From: Methylophaga sp.
GTDB lineage: Bacteria > Pseudomonadota > Gammaproteobacteria > Nitrosococcales > Methylophagaceae
Assembly (NCBI GenBank): GCA_013139345.1
Contig: WTAY01000190.1
Coordinates: forward strand, 1-13,828
Direction: 5' to 3'
Length of the DNA stretch: 13,828 nucleotides
Numbering within the stretch: position 1 is the stretch's first letter; each line of letters opens with the position of its first letter. Shown here piece by piece: positions 7,876 to 13,828 of this stretch. The position numbers were made by a program, and so were the translations under genes. A model generated the notes under the pieces. The model saw only the letters and a list, made by a program, of their open reading frames with translations, ran no database searches and was not told the origin of the DNA.

Positions 7876-7919
7876 TAGTAATATAGTTATCTAATAAAGT
7901 ATTTATAACAGGTTATAAC

Positions 7920-8258
7920 ATGGCTTACGTTCACCGAAACGCTCTTGGCGAAATTGATTCAATATCTGAAACAGTGAATGAGCAAGATCAAGAATACGTA
8001 ACAATTGATAATCCCGAGCTCATTGCCTATTTAAAGAATTCTAATAATAGCGATGATGTTAAAACAGCGCTTTCTGCCTCAGATGTTGCCTTAGTACGTG
8101 TACTTGAGGATCTCATTAATACACTTGTAGATCAAAAGGTTATATTATTTACAGACCTTCCGCTTGCAGCACGTGAAAAATTGTCCGAAAGAGAAAAAAT
8201 ACGAGGGCATTTAACAACCCTCGATAATTTAATGGGAGATGATGACGGTATTTTGTAA
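7920..8258 (+). CDS. Small conserved protein of unknown function ('tryptophan synthase beta-like' in databases)
   Basis: The 112-residue soluble protein has no signal peptide, membrane segment or Cys. It starts MAYVHRNALGEIDSISE, has an acidic, Asn/Ser-rich middle, then a hydrophobic-charged helical stretch (LVRVLEDLINTLVDQKVILF, then TDLPLAAREKLSERE). From memory, this MxYVxR... LVRVLEDLIDxL... FTDLP.AAxxKL pattern is a small proteobacterial family carried in databases as 'tryptophan synthase subunit beta like protein'. That name has no support here: at 112 residues it lacks the PLP-enzyme fold. The ATG follows ACAGG at acceptable spacing. The gene is divergent from the secretion operon and ends one base from the convergent der gene. 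Its last third contains a hairpin that probably terminates der. I do not assign a function. Confidence 0.8.
   Translation: MAYVHRNALGEIDSISETVNEQDQEYVTIDNPELIAYLKNSNNSDDVKTALSASDVALVRVLEDLINTLVDQKVILFTDLPLAAREKLSEREKIRGHLTTLDNLMGDDDGIL
8192..8223 (-). terminator. Intrinsic terminator of der lying inside the small gene
   Basis: On the minus strand CGAGGG (8223-8218) pairs with CCCTCG (8207-8202) around a 10-base loop. It is followed by TATTTTTTCTC, a good T tract. It begins 37 bases after the der stop codon. The opposite strand is codons of the small gene (around REKIRGHLTTLDN). No other terminator is possible between the two genes because only one base separates them. Confidence 0.65.
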
Positions 8259-8259
8259 G

Positions 8260-9672
8260 TTATTTTCTATGCTTAGTATCTTTTACGTGTTTAGTGCCTT
8301 GGCCCGCCGTCCGCTTTCTTTCTTCTTTGAACGGATTATCACCTTGCTTAAATTCTATGACTATCGGCGTTCCATGCAGATTTAGAACATCTCGAAATGT
8401 ATTCTCTAAATAGCGTTTATAACTATTAGGCGTTGAAGCCGTTTGGTTACCATGAATAATAATACGTGGTGGGTTTTTCCCACCTAAATGCGCATAACGG
8501 AACTTAATTCTGCGACCACCAACTAACGGCGGTTGATGATCGGATACCGCATCTTCTAATACTCGCGTTAATCTCGGCGTTGGAATTTGTGACATTGCCG
8601 ATTGATATGCTTGCTTAACAGATTTAAATAACAAGCCAACCCCACTACCATGCAATGCGGAAATAAAGTGTGTATTTGCAAAGTTTAGAAATGGTAATCG
8701 ACGTTCAACATTTGACGTTACCCATTCACGCTCTTCCTTATCAAGGCCATCCCACTTATTAACAGCAATCACAACTGCTCGGCCACTTTGAATTATCAAG
8801 CCTGCAAGATGAAGATCTTGCTCCACAATCCCTTCGTGCGCATCTAAAATAAGCATAACAACATTGGCATCTTCCAGTGCTTGTAATGTTTTTACAATAC
8901 TGAACTTTTCCAGCATTTCTGATACTTTTGAACGACGACGAACACCCGCAGTATCGATCAATATATAGTCAGTACCATCTTTTTCAAATGGGATATGAAT
9001 ACTATCTCGCGTCGTTCCCGGTTCATCAAAAGCCACAACACGCTCTTCACCCATAATACGATTGATTAGGGTTGACTTACCCACATTCGGACGCCCTAAT
9101 ACTGCTAGGCGAATAGTATTATCACGCTTCTCTTTGTCATCTTCATCTTCGTATTCATCTTCAATTTTACGAGGTATAACAGCTGGCACATCATCTATAA
9201 GGGCCGACAATAAATTTTGAATACCTCGACCTTGAGAAGCAGAAATAACTTGCGGCTCACCTAGTCCAAGTGAATAAAATTCAGCCGCAATCATTTCTTT
9301 TTGCTCACCTTCTGACTTATTGACCACCAGAATAGTTGGCTTGCCAATTGTCCGTAATTTCTTAGCAACAGCTTGATCATCAGCGACTAATCCAGCACGT
9401 CCATCAACTAAGAAGAAAACAAGATCCGCTTCTTCTATAGCAAGTTCGGCCTGCTTCTTCATCAAATCAGACATATCATCCGATTGCGCAGTCAAACCGC
9501 CAGTGTCAATAACAATGAAATCAAAACCATCATTAGTGACTGTGCCATAGATTCTGTCTCGTGTAAGACCAGAAAAGTCAGCGACAAGCGCATCTCGGCT
9601 ACGTGTTAAACGATTAAATAATGTGGATTTTCCCACATTTGGGCGGCCTACTAAGGCGATAACAGGTTTCAT
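8260..9672 (-). CDS. der: Ribosome assembly GTPase Der (EngA)
   Basis: Der is an essential GTPase with two tandem G domains that acts in late 50S subunit assembly. The 470-residue product shows G domain 1 with GRPNVGKST (9-17), DTGG (56-59) and NKSE (118-121). A very acidic linker follows (EDEYEDEDDKEK, 171-182). G domain 2 has GRPNVGKST (193-201), DTAG (240-243) and NKWD (305-308). The C-terminal KH-like domain includes RIKFRYAHLGGKNPPRI and a basic tail ending KDTKHRK. NKSE instead of NKxD in the first domain is common in Der proteins of this group as far as I recall. The gene starts one base after the bamB stop, so it is the last gene of the yfgM-bamB-der operon. It ends one base from the convergent small gene. 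Confidence 0.97.
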   Translation of the reverse strand: MKPVIALVGRPNVGKSTLFNRLTRSRDALVADFSGLTRDRIYGTVTNDGFDFIVIDTGGLTAQSDDMSDLMKKQAELAIEEADLVFFLVDGRAGLVADDQAVAKKLRTIGKPTILVVNKSEGEQKEMIAAEFYSLGLGEPQVISASQGRGIQNLLSALIDDVPAVIPRKIEDEYEDEDDKEKRDNTIRLAVLGRPNVGKSTLINRIMGEERVVAFDEPGTTRDSIHIPFEKDGTDYILIDTAGVRRRSKVSEMLEKFSIVKTLQALEDANVVMLILDAHEGIVEQDLHLAGLIIQSGRAVVIAVNKWDGLDKEEREWVTSNVERRLPFLNFANTHFISALHGSGVGLLFKSVKQAYQSAMSQIPTPRLTRVLEDAVSDHQPPLVGGRRIKFRYAHLGGKNPPRIIIHGNQTASTPNSYKRYLENTFRDVLNLHGTPIVIEFKQGDNPFKEERKRTAGQGTKHVKDTKHRK

Positions 9673-9673
9673 A

Positions 9674-10843
9674 TTACTGGATCCGGAATGCGGTTAATGT
9701 GCCATCAGAAGCAGTTAGAAATACTAAATCATCTTTGACTACGGGTTTACTGCGAATAGCATTATTTGCAATTCGTTTACGTGCAACAAAATGTCCATCG
9801 TCACGAGATATCCAATGAACATAGCCTTCAAAATCACCCACGATTACGTGATTACCAACAATAACAGGAGCGGTGACGTTGCGGCGTAATAAACGAGTTT
9901 GTCGCCAAAGCGCATCACCAGAACCATCTTGTAGCGCCCATACATAACCGCTATCGTCACTCACATAAACAGAATCACCACTTTCAACATCTAAGCCAGA
10001 GCGAGAAGACATGTCACGTGTCCAAAGTATTCTGCCACTCTCTAAAGATAATGCTGCGAGACGGCCATGATATGCAACCACATACACTATTCCATCTTTA
10101 ATTACAGGTGCTGAATCAATATCAACAAGGCGATCTAATTCAGTTCTTCCTCGTGGTACAGCAACACTTTTTTCCCAGATGACATTACCATCAAGAATAG
10201 ATAATGCGACTAACTTTCCATTTGCGTAACCTGAAATCACTTTATCATCTGCAATAACGGGCTCACTAGCACCTCGTAAGCTGAGTAAAGGTACTGTGCG
10301 CTGATAACTCCACAATACCTGACCATCTGCGACCGATAATCCAGTGATACGGCCATCGGCGGTTCGAGCAACAACGACATCCATTGCCGCCTTCGGTGGA
10401 GCTAGTACTTCACTACTCAGTTTCTTTTTCCACTTAAAGGTACCCTGCATCTCATCAAGGGCAATAATCTCACCTTCTTGTGTTCCAATCAGTACAAGGC
10501 CACCACCACCACCCGCACCTGAAATCACAGGAACATCAAGAGCAGTACGCCACAATTGTTTTCCCGTCTGTACATTATAACTACTTACTTCACCTTCATA
10601 ATCAGTGGCAATAACCATGTCACCTTGGATCCAAGCCGCTAAATCATTATAGTCATTGCCTGCTCCCGCCCCTGTATTTGTCGACCAAGCAATCTGCGGT
10701 TCAAACTCTGCAACAAACTCTGTTAATTCAGCTGGAGGAGCCTCATATGCATCTTCTTCTAACCACTTACTTACAGAACCACACCCTGACAGTGCCAAAA
10801 GAAATAGAAAGCCAATAACAAAGCGGGCAATGTTACTCATCAT
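9674..10843 (-). CDS. bamB: Outer-membrane protein assembly lipoprotein BamB
   Basis: BamB is the beta-propeller lipoprotein of the BAM complex, facing the periplasm and helping BamA insert outer-membrane barrels. The 389 residues (E. coli 392) begin with a lipoprotein signal peptide ending in lipobox LSGC with Cys21. The mature part is a run of PQQ-like blades: GKQLWRTALDVPVISG, QGTFKWKKKL, DGQVLWSYQR, DGNVIWEKSV, SGRILWTRD and SGDALWRQ. The repeated aromatic W at each blade end is plain, and eight blades are expected. Two consecutive ATG codons are possible starts; the second gives a product one residue shorter. Only 2 bases separate it from yfgM and 1 base from der, so translation is probably coupled. 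Confidence 0.96.
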   Translation of the reverse strand: MMSNIARFVIGFLFLLALSGCGSVSKWLEEDAYEAPPAELTEFVAEFEPQIAWSTNTGAGAGNDYNDLAAWIQGDMVIATDYEGEVSSYNVQTGKQLWRTALDVPVISGAGGGGGLVLIGTQEGEIIALDEMQGTFKWKKKLSSEVLAPPKAAMDVVVARTADGRITGLSVADGQVLWSYQRTVPLLSLRGASEPVIADDKVISGYANGKLVALSILDGNVIWEKSVAVPRGRTELDRLVDIDSAPVIKDGIVYVVAYHGRLAALSLESGRILWTRDMSSRSGLDVESGDSVYVSDDSGYVWALQDGSGDALWRQTRLLRRNVTAPVIVGNHVIVGDFEGYVHWISRDDGHFVARKRIANNAIRSKPVVKDDLVFLTASDGTLTAFRIQ

Positions 10844-10845
10844 AA

Positions 10846-11475
10846 TTACTCAGCCACATCATTTAGCTTAAATTGCAAGATACCCTTCCGTGGTTCGCCT
10901 TGAGCCAAACCCAGCATTGCACTTTGATATGCTGTTCTCGCATTACTAGATTTACCTTGTGCAACGAAGATGTCACCCTGTAATTCTGATAATAATGATG
11001 CAAATGCTGTTGACTCTGATTTTCCAATCAATTCTAATGACGCAGCAAAATTTTCTTCAGCCATTAAAAGTTGAGCCAAGCGTAGTCGAGCTAATTCTTT
11101 GTGAGCGGATAAGTTTGAATTAGTCATAACCCATTCTAAGTAGGATTGCGCAGACACAACATCCTTATTTCCCACGGATTGAGCAGCCATTTCAAAAGCA
11201 GCAAAAACAGCATAAGGTGTACTAGAAAACTCACTAAATAATTGCTGAGTTTTATCTTCTGCCAGTGATATATTATCTTCACCAATTGCAAGAGCGACTT
11301 GCTGGTATGTAATTGATGCATTTGAGGCTAAAGAATGCTGATAATTAATCCAATAACGGCCTGAAAAAATCACTGCCGCACCTAAAACACAGCCTAAAAT
11401 AACTGAGCGGCCATTATCTCGCCACCATTGCTTTATCTCTTCGCCTTTCTCTTCATCTGATGCATAAATATCCAT
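10846..11475 (-). CDS. yfgM: YfgM, TPR-type ancillary subunit of the Sec translocon
   Basis: In E. coli YfgM is a single-span inner-membrane protein that associates with SecYEG and PpiD and hands substrates to periplasmic chaperones. The 209-residue product (E. coli 206) has the typical start MDIYASDEEKGEEIKQWWRDN. One membrane segment follows at about 24-42 (SVILGCVLGAAVIFSGRYW), then a periplasmic TPR-like helical region to the end (for example HKELARLRLAQLLMAEENF and LQGDIFVAQGKSSNARTAYQ). Its order before bamB and der matches the usual gammaproteobacterial cluster. hisS, which commonly precedes it, is absent: upstream is a divergent promoter region and the ammonium transporter gene. A GAGGA motif lies 11 bases before the ATG, a slightly long spacing. 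Confidence 0.92.
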   Translation of the reverse strand: MDIYASDEEKGEEIKQWWRDNGRSVILGCVLGAAVIFSGRYWINYQHSLASNASITYQQVALAIGEDNISLAEDKTQQLFSEFSSTPYAVFAAFEMAAQSVGNKDVVSAQSYLEWVMTNSNLSAHKELARLRLAQLLMAEENFAASLELIGKSESTAFASLLSELQGDIFVAQGKSSNARTAYQSAMLGLAQGEPRKGILQFKLNDVAE

Positions 11476-11537
11476 CTTACTATCGTTCCTCGGTTATAGC
11501 TGCAATTGAGCTTAATATGTACATTAATTTAGGAAAC

Positions 11538-11555
11538 CGTTAATTATACGTTAAT
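11538..11555 (-). promoter_or_regulatory. Candidate -10 region of yfgM-bamB-der with a direct repeat
   Basis: A perfect TATAAT lies on the minus strand at 11548-11543, 68 bases before the yfgM ATG. It sits within two copies of CGTTAAT (11538-11544 and 11549-11555, an 11-base period, one helical turn). No good -35 element is seen. The repeat could bind a regulator on one face of the promoter, or it may be chance. Confidence 0.35.
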
Positions 11556-11606
11556 CTGTTACTAATAGGGATAACACACCACCACGCCACGACAAGCCCC
11601 ACTTTA

Positions 11607-11629
11607 GTGCGCCACATGCTACCGCGCAC
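11607..11629. repeat. Inverted repeat GTGCGC-N11-GCGCAC upstream of amt
   Basis: A perfect 6-base inverted repeat lies in a GC-rich pocket (about 11567-11645) of an otherwise AT-rich intergenic region. Its arms are in the opposite orientation to the NtrC consensus (GCAC-N7-GTGC), so it is not itself an NtrC dyad. No T run follows. It could be an operator or part of a small structured element. The rest of the 289-base gap before amt holds no gene I can support. Confidence 0.4.
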
Positions 11630-11641
11630 CATTACGGCTCG
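11625..11641 (+). promoter_or_regulatory. Possible NtrC enhancer site for amt
   Basis: Compared with the NtrC consensus TGCACC-N5-GGTGCA, the left half here (CGCACC) matches five of six bases, and the right half (GGCTCG) matches three. A further TGCGCC half-site lies 17 bases upstream. The centre is about 100 bases before the predicted start of transcription, where NtrC enhancers normally lie. The evidence is position plus a half-site, so this is tentative. Confidence 0.3.
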
Positions 11642-11705
11642 AACGTAAGCTTTGTTTTATCCACTTTAATTCCTACCCCTTTGTTTACAATAGACTTGTC
11701 TCTTT

Positions 11706-11721
11706 TGGTGCGACTATTGCA
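11706..11721 (+). promoter_or_regulatory. Sigma-54 promoter of the ammonium transporter gene
   Basis: TGGTGCGACTATTGCA matches the sigma-54 consensus TGGCACG-N4-TTGCW at ten of twelve fixed positions. The -24 GG and -12 GC are intact and exactly spaced. Transcription would begin near 11732, about 33 bases before the start codon. Nitrogen-limitation control by NtrC of ammonium transporter genes is well known, which fits. Confidence 0.8.
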
Positions 11722-11752
11722 CTATTTTATTACATTTTAACTAACAACTATA

Positions 11753-11758
11753 AAGGAG
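11753..11758 (+). promoter_or_regulatory. Strong ribosome binding site that selects the GTG start of amt
   Basis: AAGGAG stands 6 bases before the GTG at 11765. No in-frame ATG lies upstream between the predicted transcript start and this GTG, and the first internal Met is inside the first membrane helix. This fixes GTG as the start. Confidence 0.85.
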
Positions 11759-11764
11759 AGCGCA

Positions 11765-12949
11765 GTGCAGAATTCAACTGATGTTCTATTCATACTACTT
11801 GGTGCCATTATGGTGCTTGCTATGCATGCTGGTTTTGCATTTCTAGAAGTAGGTACCGTACGCAAGAAAAACCAAGTGAATGCTTTAGTAAAAATAATTA
11901 TGGATTTTGCTATTTCAACAATTGCCTATTTCTTTATTGGCTATAGCATTGCTTATGGCATTGATTTTATGCAAGCGGGACCTTCTTTAATAGAAAATAA
12001 CGGATATGCACTGGTGAAGTTCTTTTTCTTACTTACCTTTGCTGCAGCTATCCCAGCTATCGTCTCGGGTGGCATTGCGGAACGTTCTAAATTTAACCCC
12101 CAATTAATCGCCACCTTCTTTTTAGCTGGTTTTATATACCCACTATTTGAAGGTATCAGTTGGAATGGCTTATTTGGTTTTCAAGCTTGGTTAGAAACAA
12201 GTTTTGGTGCAGGCTTCCATGACTTTGCTGGTTCAATTGTTGTTCACGCTGTCGGTGGCTGGATTGCCCTTGCTGCAGTCTTGCATTTAGGACCACGTCA
12301 CGGTCGCTATGGGAAGCAGGGGGAAGTGTATGCCCATCCACCTTCAAATATTCCATTCCTAGCTTTAGGAGCTTGGATCTTAACTGTAGGCTGGTTTGGC
12401 TTTAATGTTATGTCGGCACAAGAAATTGATGGCATCAGCGGCCTTGTTGCTGTGAACTCATTAATGGCGATGGTCGGCGGGACAATTGTTGCATGCCTAG
12501 TGAGTCGAAATGATCCTGGTTTCGTACATAATGGTCCATTAGCAGGTTTAGTTGCAGTTTGTGCTGGCTCAGATGTAATGCACCCACTTGGTGCATTAGT
12601 TACTGGTGGTATTGCTGGAGGCTTATTTGTTTACATGTTTACCCTGACTCAAAACAAATGGAAGATTGATGATGTATTAGGTGTATGGCCGTTACATGGG
12701 CTGTGTGGTGTATGGGGGGGGATAGCAGCAGGAATATTCGGCCAACTTGCCCTTGGTGGCCTAGGTGGTGTTAGTCTTACATCGCAGTTGATAGGTACTT
12801 TATTAGGTGTTTCTATTGCGTTTGTTGGTGGCTATATCGTTTATGGCGTATTGAAAAAAGTAATGGGCCTACGTTTAACTCAAGAAGAAGAGTATAACGG
12901 TGCAGATTTAACCATTCACAGAATCAGCTCAACGCCCGCTAACGACTAA
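11765..12949 (+). CDS. amt: Ammonium transporter, Amt/Rh family
   Basis: This inner-membrane channel takes up ammonium when it is scarce. The 394-residue product has about eleven hydrophobic helices and starts directly with the first one (DVLFILLGAIMVLAMHAGFAFLEVG), with no separate signal peptide. The conserved recruitment Asp153 lies in HDFAGSIVVH. The twin pore histidines are His161 (VVHAVGG) and His311 (WPLHGLCGVWGG). The Phe-gate regions are present around Phe92 (LLTFAAAIPA) and in GWFGFNV. The C-terminal tail GLRLTQEEEYNGADLTIH is the conserved cytosolic region that contacts PII/GlnK proteins. GTG is the start codon. The gene stands alone under a sigma-54 promoter; glnK, usually next to it, is not on either side in this window. 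Confidence 0.95.
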   Translation: MQNSTDVLFILLGAIMVLAMHAGFAFLEVGTVRKKNQVNALVKIIMDFAISTIAYFFIGYSIAYGIDFMQAGPSLIENNGYALVKFFFLLTFAAAIPAIVSGGIAERSKFNPQLIATFFLAGFIYPLFEGISWNGLFGFQAWLETSFGAGFHDFAGSIVVHAVGGWIALAAVLHLGPRHGRYGKQGEVYAHPPSNIPFLALGAWILTVGWFGFNVMSAQEIDGISGLVAVNSLMAMVGGTIVACLVSRNDPGFVHNGPLAGLVAVCAGSDVMHPLGALVTGGIAGGLFVYMFTLTQNKWKIDDVLGVWPLHGLCGVWGGIAAGIFGQLALGGLGGVSLTSQLIGTLLGVSIAFVGGYIVYGVLKKVMGLRLTQEEEYNGADLTIHRISSTPAND

Positions 12950-12988
12950 AACAAAGAGGGCAGCTTCTAATAATAGAATCTGCCCTCT
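12947..12988. terminator. Terminator shared by convergent amt and lpxA
   Basis: A 9-base-pair stem pairs 12955-12963 with 12980-12988 (AGAGGGCAG / CTGCCCTCT). It continues after one mismatch with four more pairs to a 6-base loop. On the minus strand it is followed by TTTGTTTTA, which fits termination of lpxA and reaches into the amt stop codon. On the + strand the following sequence is only moderately T-rich (CAATATTTC), so it is best for lpxA and may also act on amt. Confidence 0.8.
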
Positions 12989-13013
12989 CAATATTTCGAA
13001 TAAAATAGTGTTT

Positions 13014-13784
13014 CTAGCGGATAATCCCGCCTTCCTGCTTCTTCAAATACTCAATAAGAAGATCTAATTCTGAGTCATCCTGAGCCATTTCAGCAAGTTT
13101 CAATTCCGCTTCTTCTATTCGTAAGCCTGAACGATAAATAGTCTTATAAGCTTGTCGAACATTTTTAAGCTGTGCATCAGAGAATTGTCGTCGACGTAGG
13201 CCTTCAACATTAACCCCTACCGGTTTTGCCATATGACCTGATACGAGGACATAAGGCGGTACATTGCGAGAAATCACACTTCCCATCGCACTAAATGAAT
13301 ACGACCCCATCATATTAAACTGACTGATTAGGGTAAAGCCACCTAAAATCACATAGTCATCAATTATAACGTGACCAGCTAATGAAGCATTATTCGCAAG
13401 TATATTCTCATTGCCAACGATACAATCATGGGCAATATGAACATATGCCATAATCCAGTTATCATTACCAATTTTTGTAATCCCACCACCTTGAACTGTG
13501 CCACGGTTAATCGTGACATTTTCACGAATGAGGTTGTTATCACCGATTTCTAATAGCGTTGCTTCACCCGCATATTTTTTATCTTGTGGCTCTTCACCAA
13601 TCGATGAAAATTGAAGTATTTTATTGTTTGAACCAATTTTTGTTGGTCCATTAATTACTACATGTGGACCGATCTCACAAGCACTTCCAATTTCAACATC
13701 AGCGCCAACAATTGTATAAGGCCCAATACTGACATCGTCAGCAATAATAGCGGAGGGATCAATAATTGCTGTGCTGTGGATCAT
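13014..13784 (-). CDS. lpxA: UDP-N-acetylglucosamine 3-O-acyltransferase, probably C10-specific
   Basis: LpxA transfers a 3-hydroxyacyl chain from ACP to UDP-GlcNAc, the first step of lipid A synthesis, in the cytosol. The 256-residue product (E. coli 262) has left-handed beta-helix hexapeptide repeats through about residue 185 and a helical C-terminal region with VEGLRRRQFS. The general base is His119 in AYVHIAHDC (E. coli His125); His116 and His138 (LAGHV) correspond to His122 and His144. E. coli His160 is replaced by Ser154 (TLISQF). Met167 in SFSAMGSV occupies the acyl-ruler position, Gly173 in the C14-selective E. coli enzyme and Met169 in the C10-selective P. aeruginosa enzyme. Its ATG overlaps the fabZ stop. 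lpxB does not follow; a terminator and convergent amt do. Confidence 0.96.
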   Translation of the reverse strand: MIHSTAIIDPSAIIADDVSIGPYTIVGADVEIGSACEIGPHVVINGPTKIGSNNKILQFSSIGEEPQDKKYAGEATLLEIGDNNLIRENVTINRGTVQGGGITKIGNDNWIMAYVHIAHDCIVGNENILANNASLAGHVIIDDYVILGGFTLISQFNMMGSYSFSAMGSVISRNVPPYVLVSGHMAKPVGVNVEGLRRRQFSDAQLKNVRQAYKTIYRSGLRIEEAELKLAEMAQDDSELDLLIEYLKKQEGGIIR

Positions 13785-13828
13785 TCTGGCATTTCTTGAT
13801 CAACACACATAATATCAGCACTCACAAC
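13781..13828 (-). CDS. fabZ: C-terminal end of 3-hydroxyacyl-ACP dehydratase FabZ (cut by window edge)
   Basis: The minus strand enters open from the right edge and encodes VVSADIMCVDQEMPE then TGA. The stop shares an ATGA with the lpxA start (4-base overlap). The ending VVxAxIMC is typical of FabZ C-termini, and fabZ directly before lpxA is the standard order in the lpxD-fabZ-lpxA cluster. Only 15 residues are visible, so the call leans on context. Confidence 0.75.
   Translation of the reverse strand, partial: VVSADIMCVDQEMPE

Larger units (their letters stand above)
7664..7919. promoter_or_regulatory. Divergent promoter region between secretion operon and small + strand gene
   Basis: These 256 AT-rich bases hold no gene that I can support but must carry promoters in both directions. 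Toward the exporter gene, a TTGTGA-N16-TAAGAT pair (minus strand, 7730-7703 region) is a fair sigma-70 match. Toward the small gene only weak boxes such as TATAGT (7882-7887) are visible. The region contains a direct repeat of GTTCACAA, a repeat of AATTATAA (7738-7745 and 7748-7755, 10-base period) and two inverted repeats. This is more repeat structure than elsewhere in the window and it suggests regulator binding. Which protein binds is unknown; the regulator encoded downstream is the obvious candidate. Confidence 0.55.

Noticed and set aside
10344..10871. Two + strand open frames opposite bamB
   Set aside because: They are antisense shadows of bamB with unnatural composition (Pro/Ser/Thr runs) and no start signals.
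11607..11629. Dyad read as an NtrC binding site
   Set aside because: Its arms run GTGC...GCAC with 11 bases between, while the NtrC site is GCAC-N7-GTGC. Only the neighbouring half-site at 11625-11641 was kept, as tentative.
1..13828. CRISPR array, tRNA/rRNA genes, insertion sequences, prophage or attachment sites
   Set aside because: No regularly spaced repeats, cloverleaf-like segments, transposase or integrase frames, or flanking target duplications were seen.

Overview
The window looks like ordinary chromosome of an AT-rich gammaproteobacterium. The evidence is the paired fabA-fabB genes, a fabZ-lpxA junction, the yfgM-bamB-der cluster, and an LpxA whose closest remembered likeness is the Pseudomonas aeruginosa enzyme. 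A marine or methylotrophic lineage such as Methylophaga or Cycloclasticus is a guess, not shown by the sequence. I see no mobile elements, tRNA, rRNA or CRISPR.

Left part (1-2006): the last 24 codons of an unidentified + strand gene meet the fabA-fabB operon (minus strand) across a strong bidirectional terminator. FabA makes the cis-3-decenoyl-ACP branch point and FabB elongates it, giving unsaturated fatty acids.

Middle part (1974-7919): a complete type I secretion system lies on the minus strand. In transcription order it is a LapB-like ABC exporter with a degenerate C39-like domain, a HlyD/LapC-like adaptor, a LuxR/NarL-type regulator, and a TolC-family outer-membrane channel closed by a strong terminator. 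Exporter, adaptor and regulator are tightly coupled (6-base gap, then an ATGA overlap). The channel follows after 123 bases with its own possible promoter and a leader hairpin. The regulator's receiver domain lacks the phosphoacceptor Asp and has a WIER tetrad where VpsT-type proteins carry their c-di-GMP motif. No secreted substrate or LapD/LapG homologue is in view. The 256-base region in front of the exporter is rich in short direct and inverted repeats.

Right-middle part (7920-11764): a small conserved gene of unknown function (+) converges on yfgM-bamB-der (minus). The likely der terminator lies inside the coding sequence of the small gene. YfgM (Sec-associated), BamB (outer-membrane protein assembly) and Der (ribosome assembly GTPase) form a familiar cluster, but without hisS at its head.

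Right part (11476-13828): an ammonium transporter gene (+) has a near-canonical sigma-54 promoter, a strong ribosome binding site, a GTG start and no adjacent glnK. It converges, through a strong hairpin, on lpxA (minus), which overlaps the end of fabZ. LpxA has Met at the acyl-chain ruler position that makes the P. aeruginosa enzyme C10-specific, so a lipid A with 3-hydroxydecanoate at the LpxA-acylated positions is predicted. lpxB does not follow lpxA.

The most interesting points are the non-phosphorylatable regulator within the secretion operon, the LpxA ruler and His-to-Ser changes, the terminator hidden in a coding region, and the sigma-54 control of the lone transporter gene.
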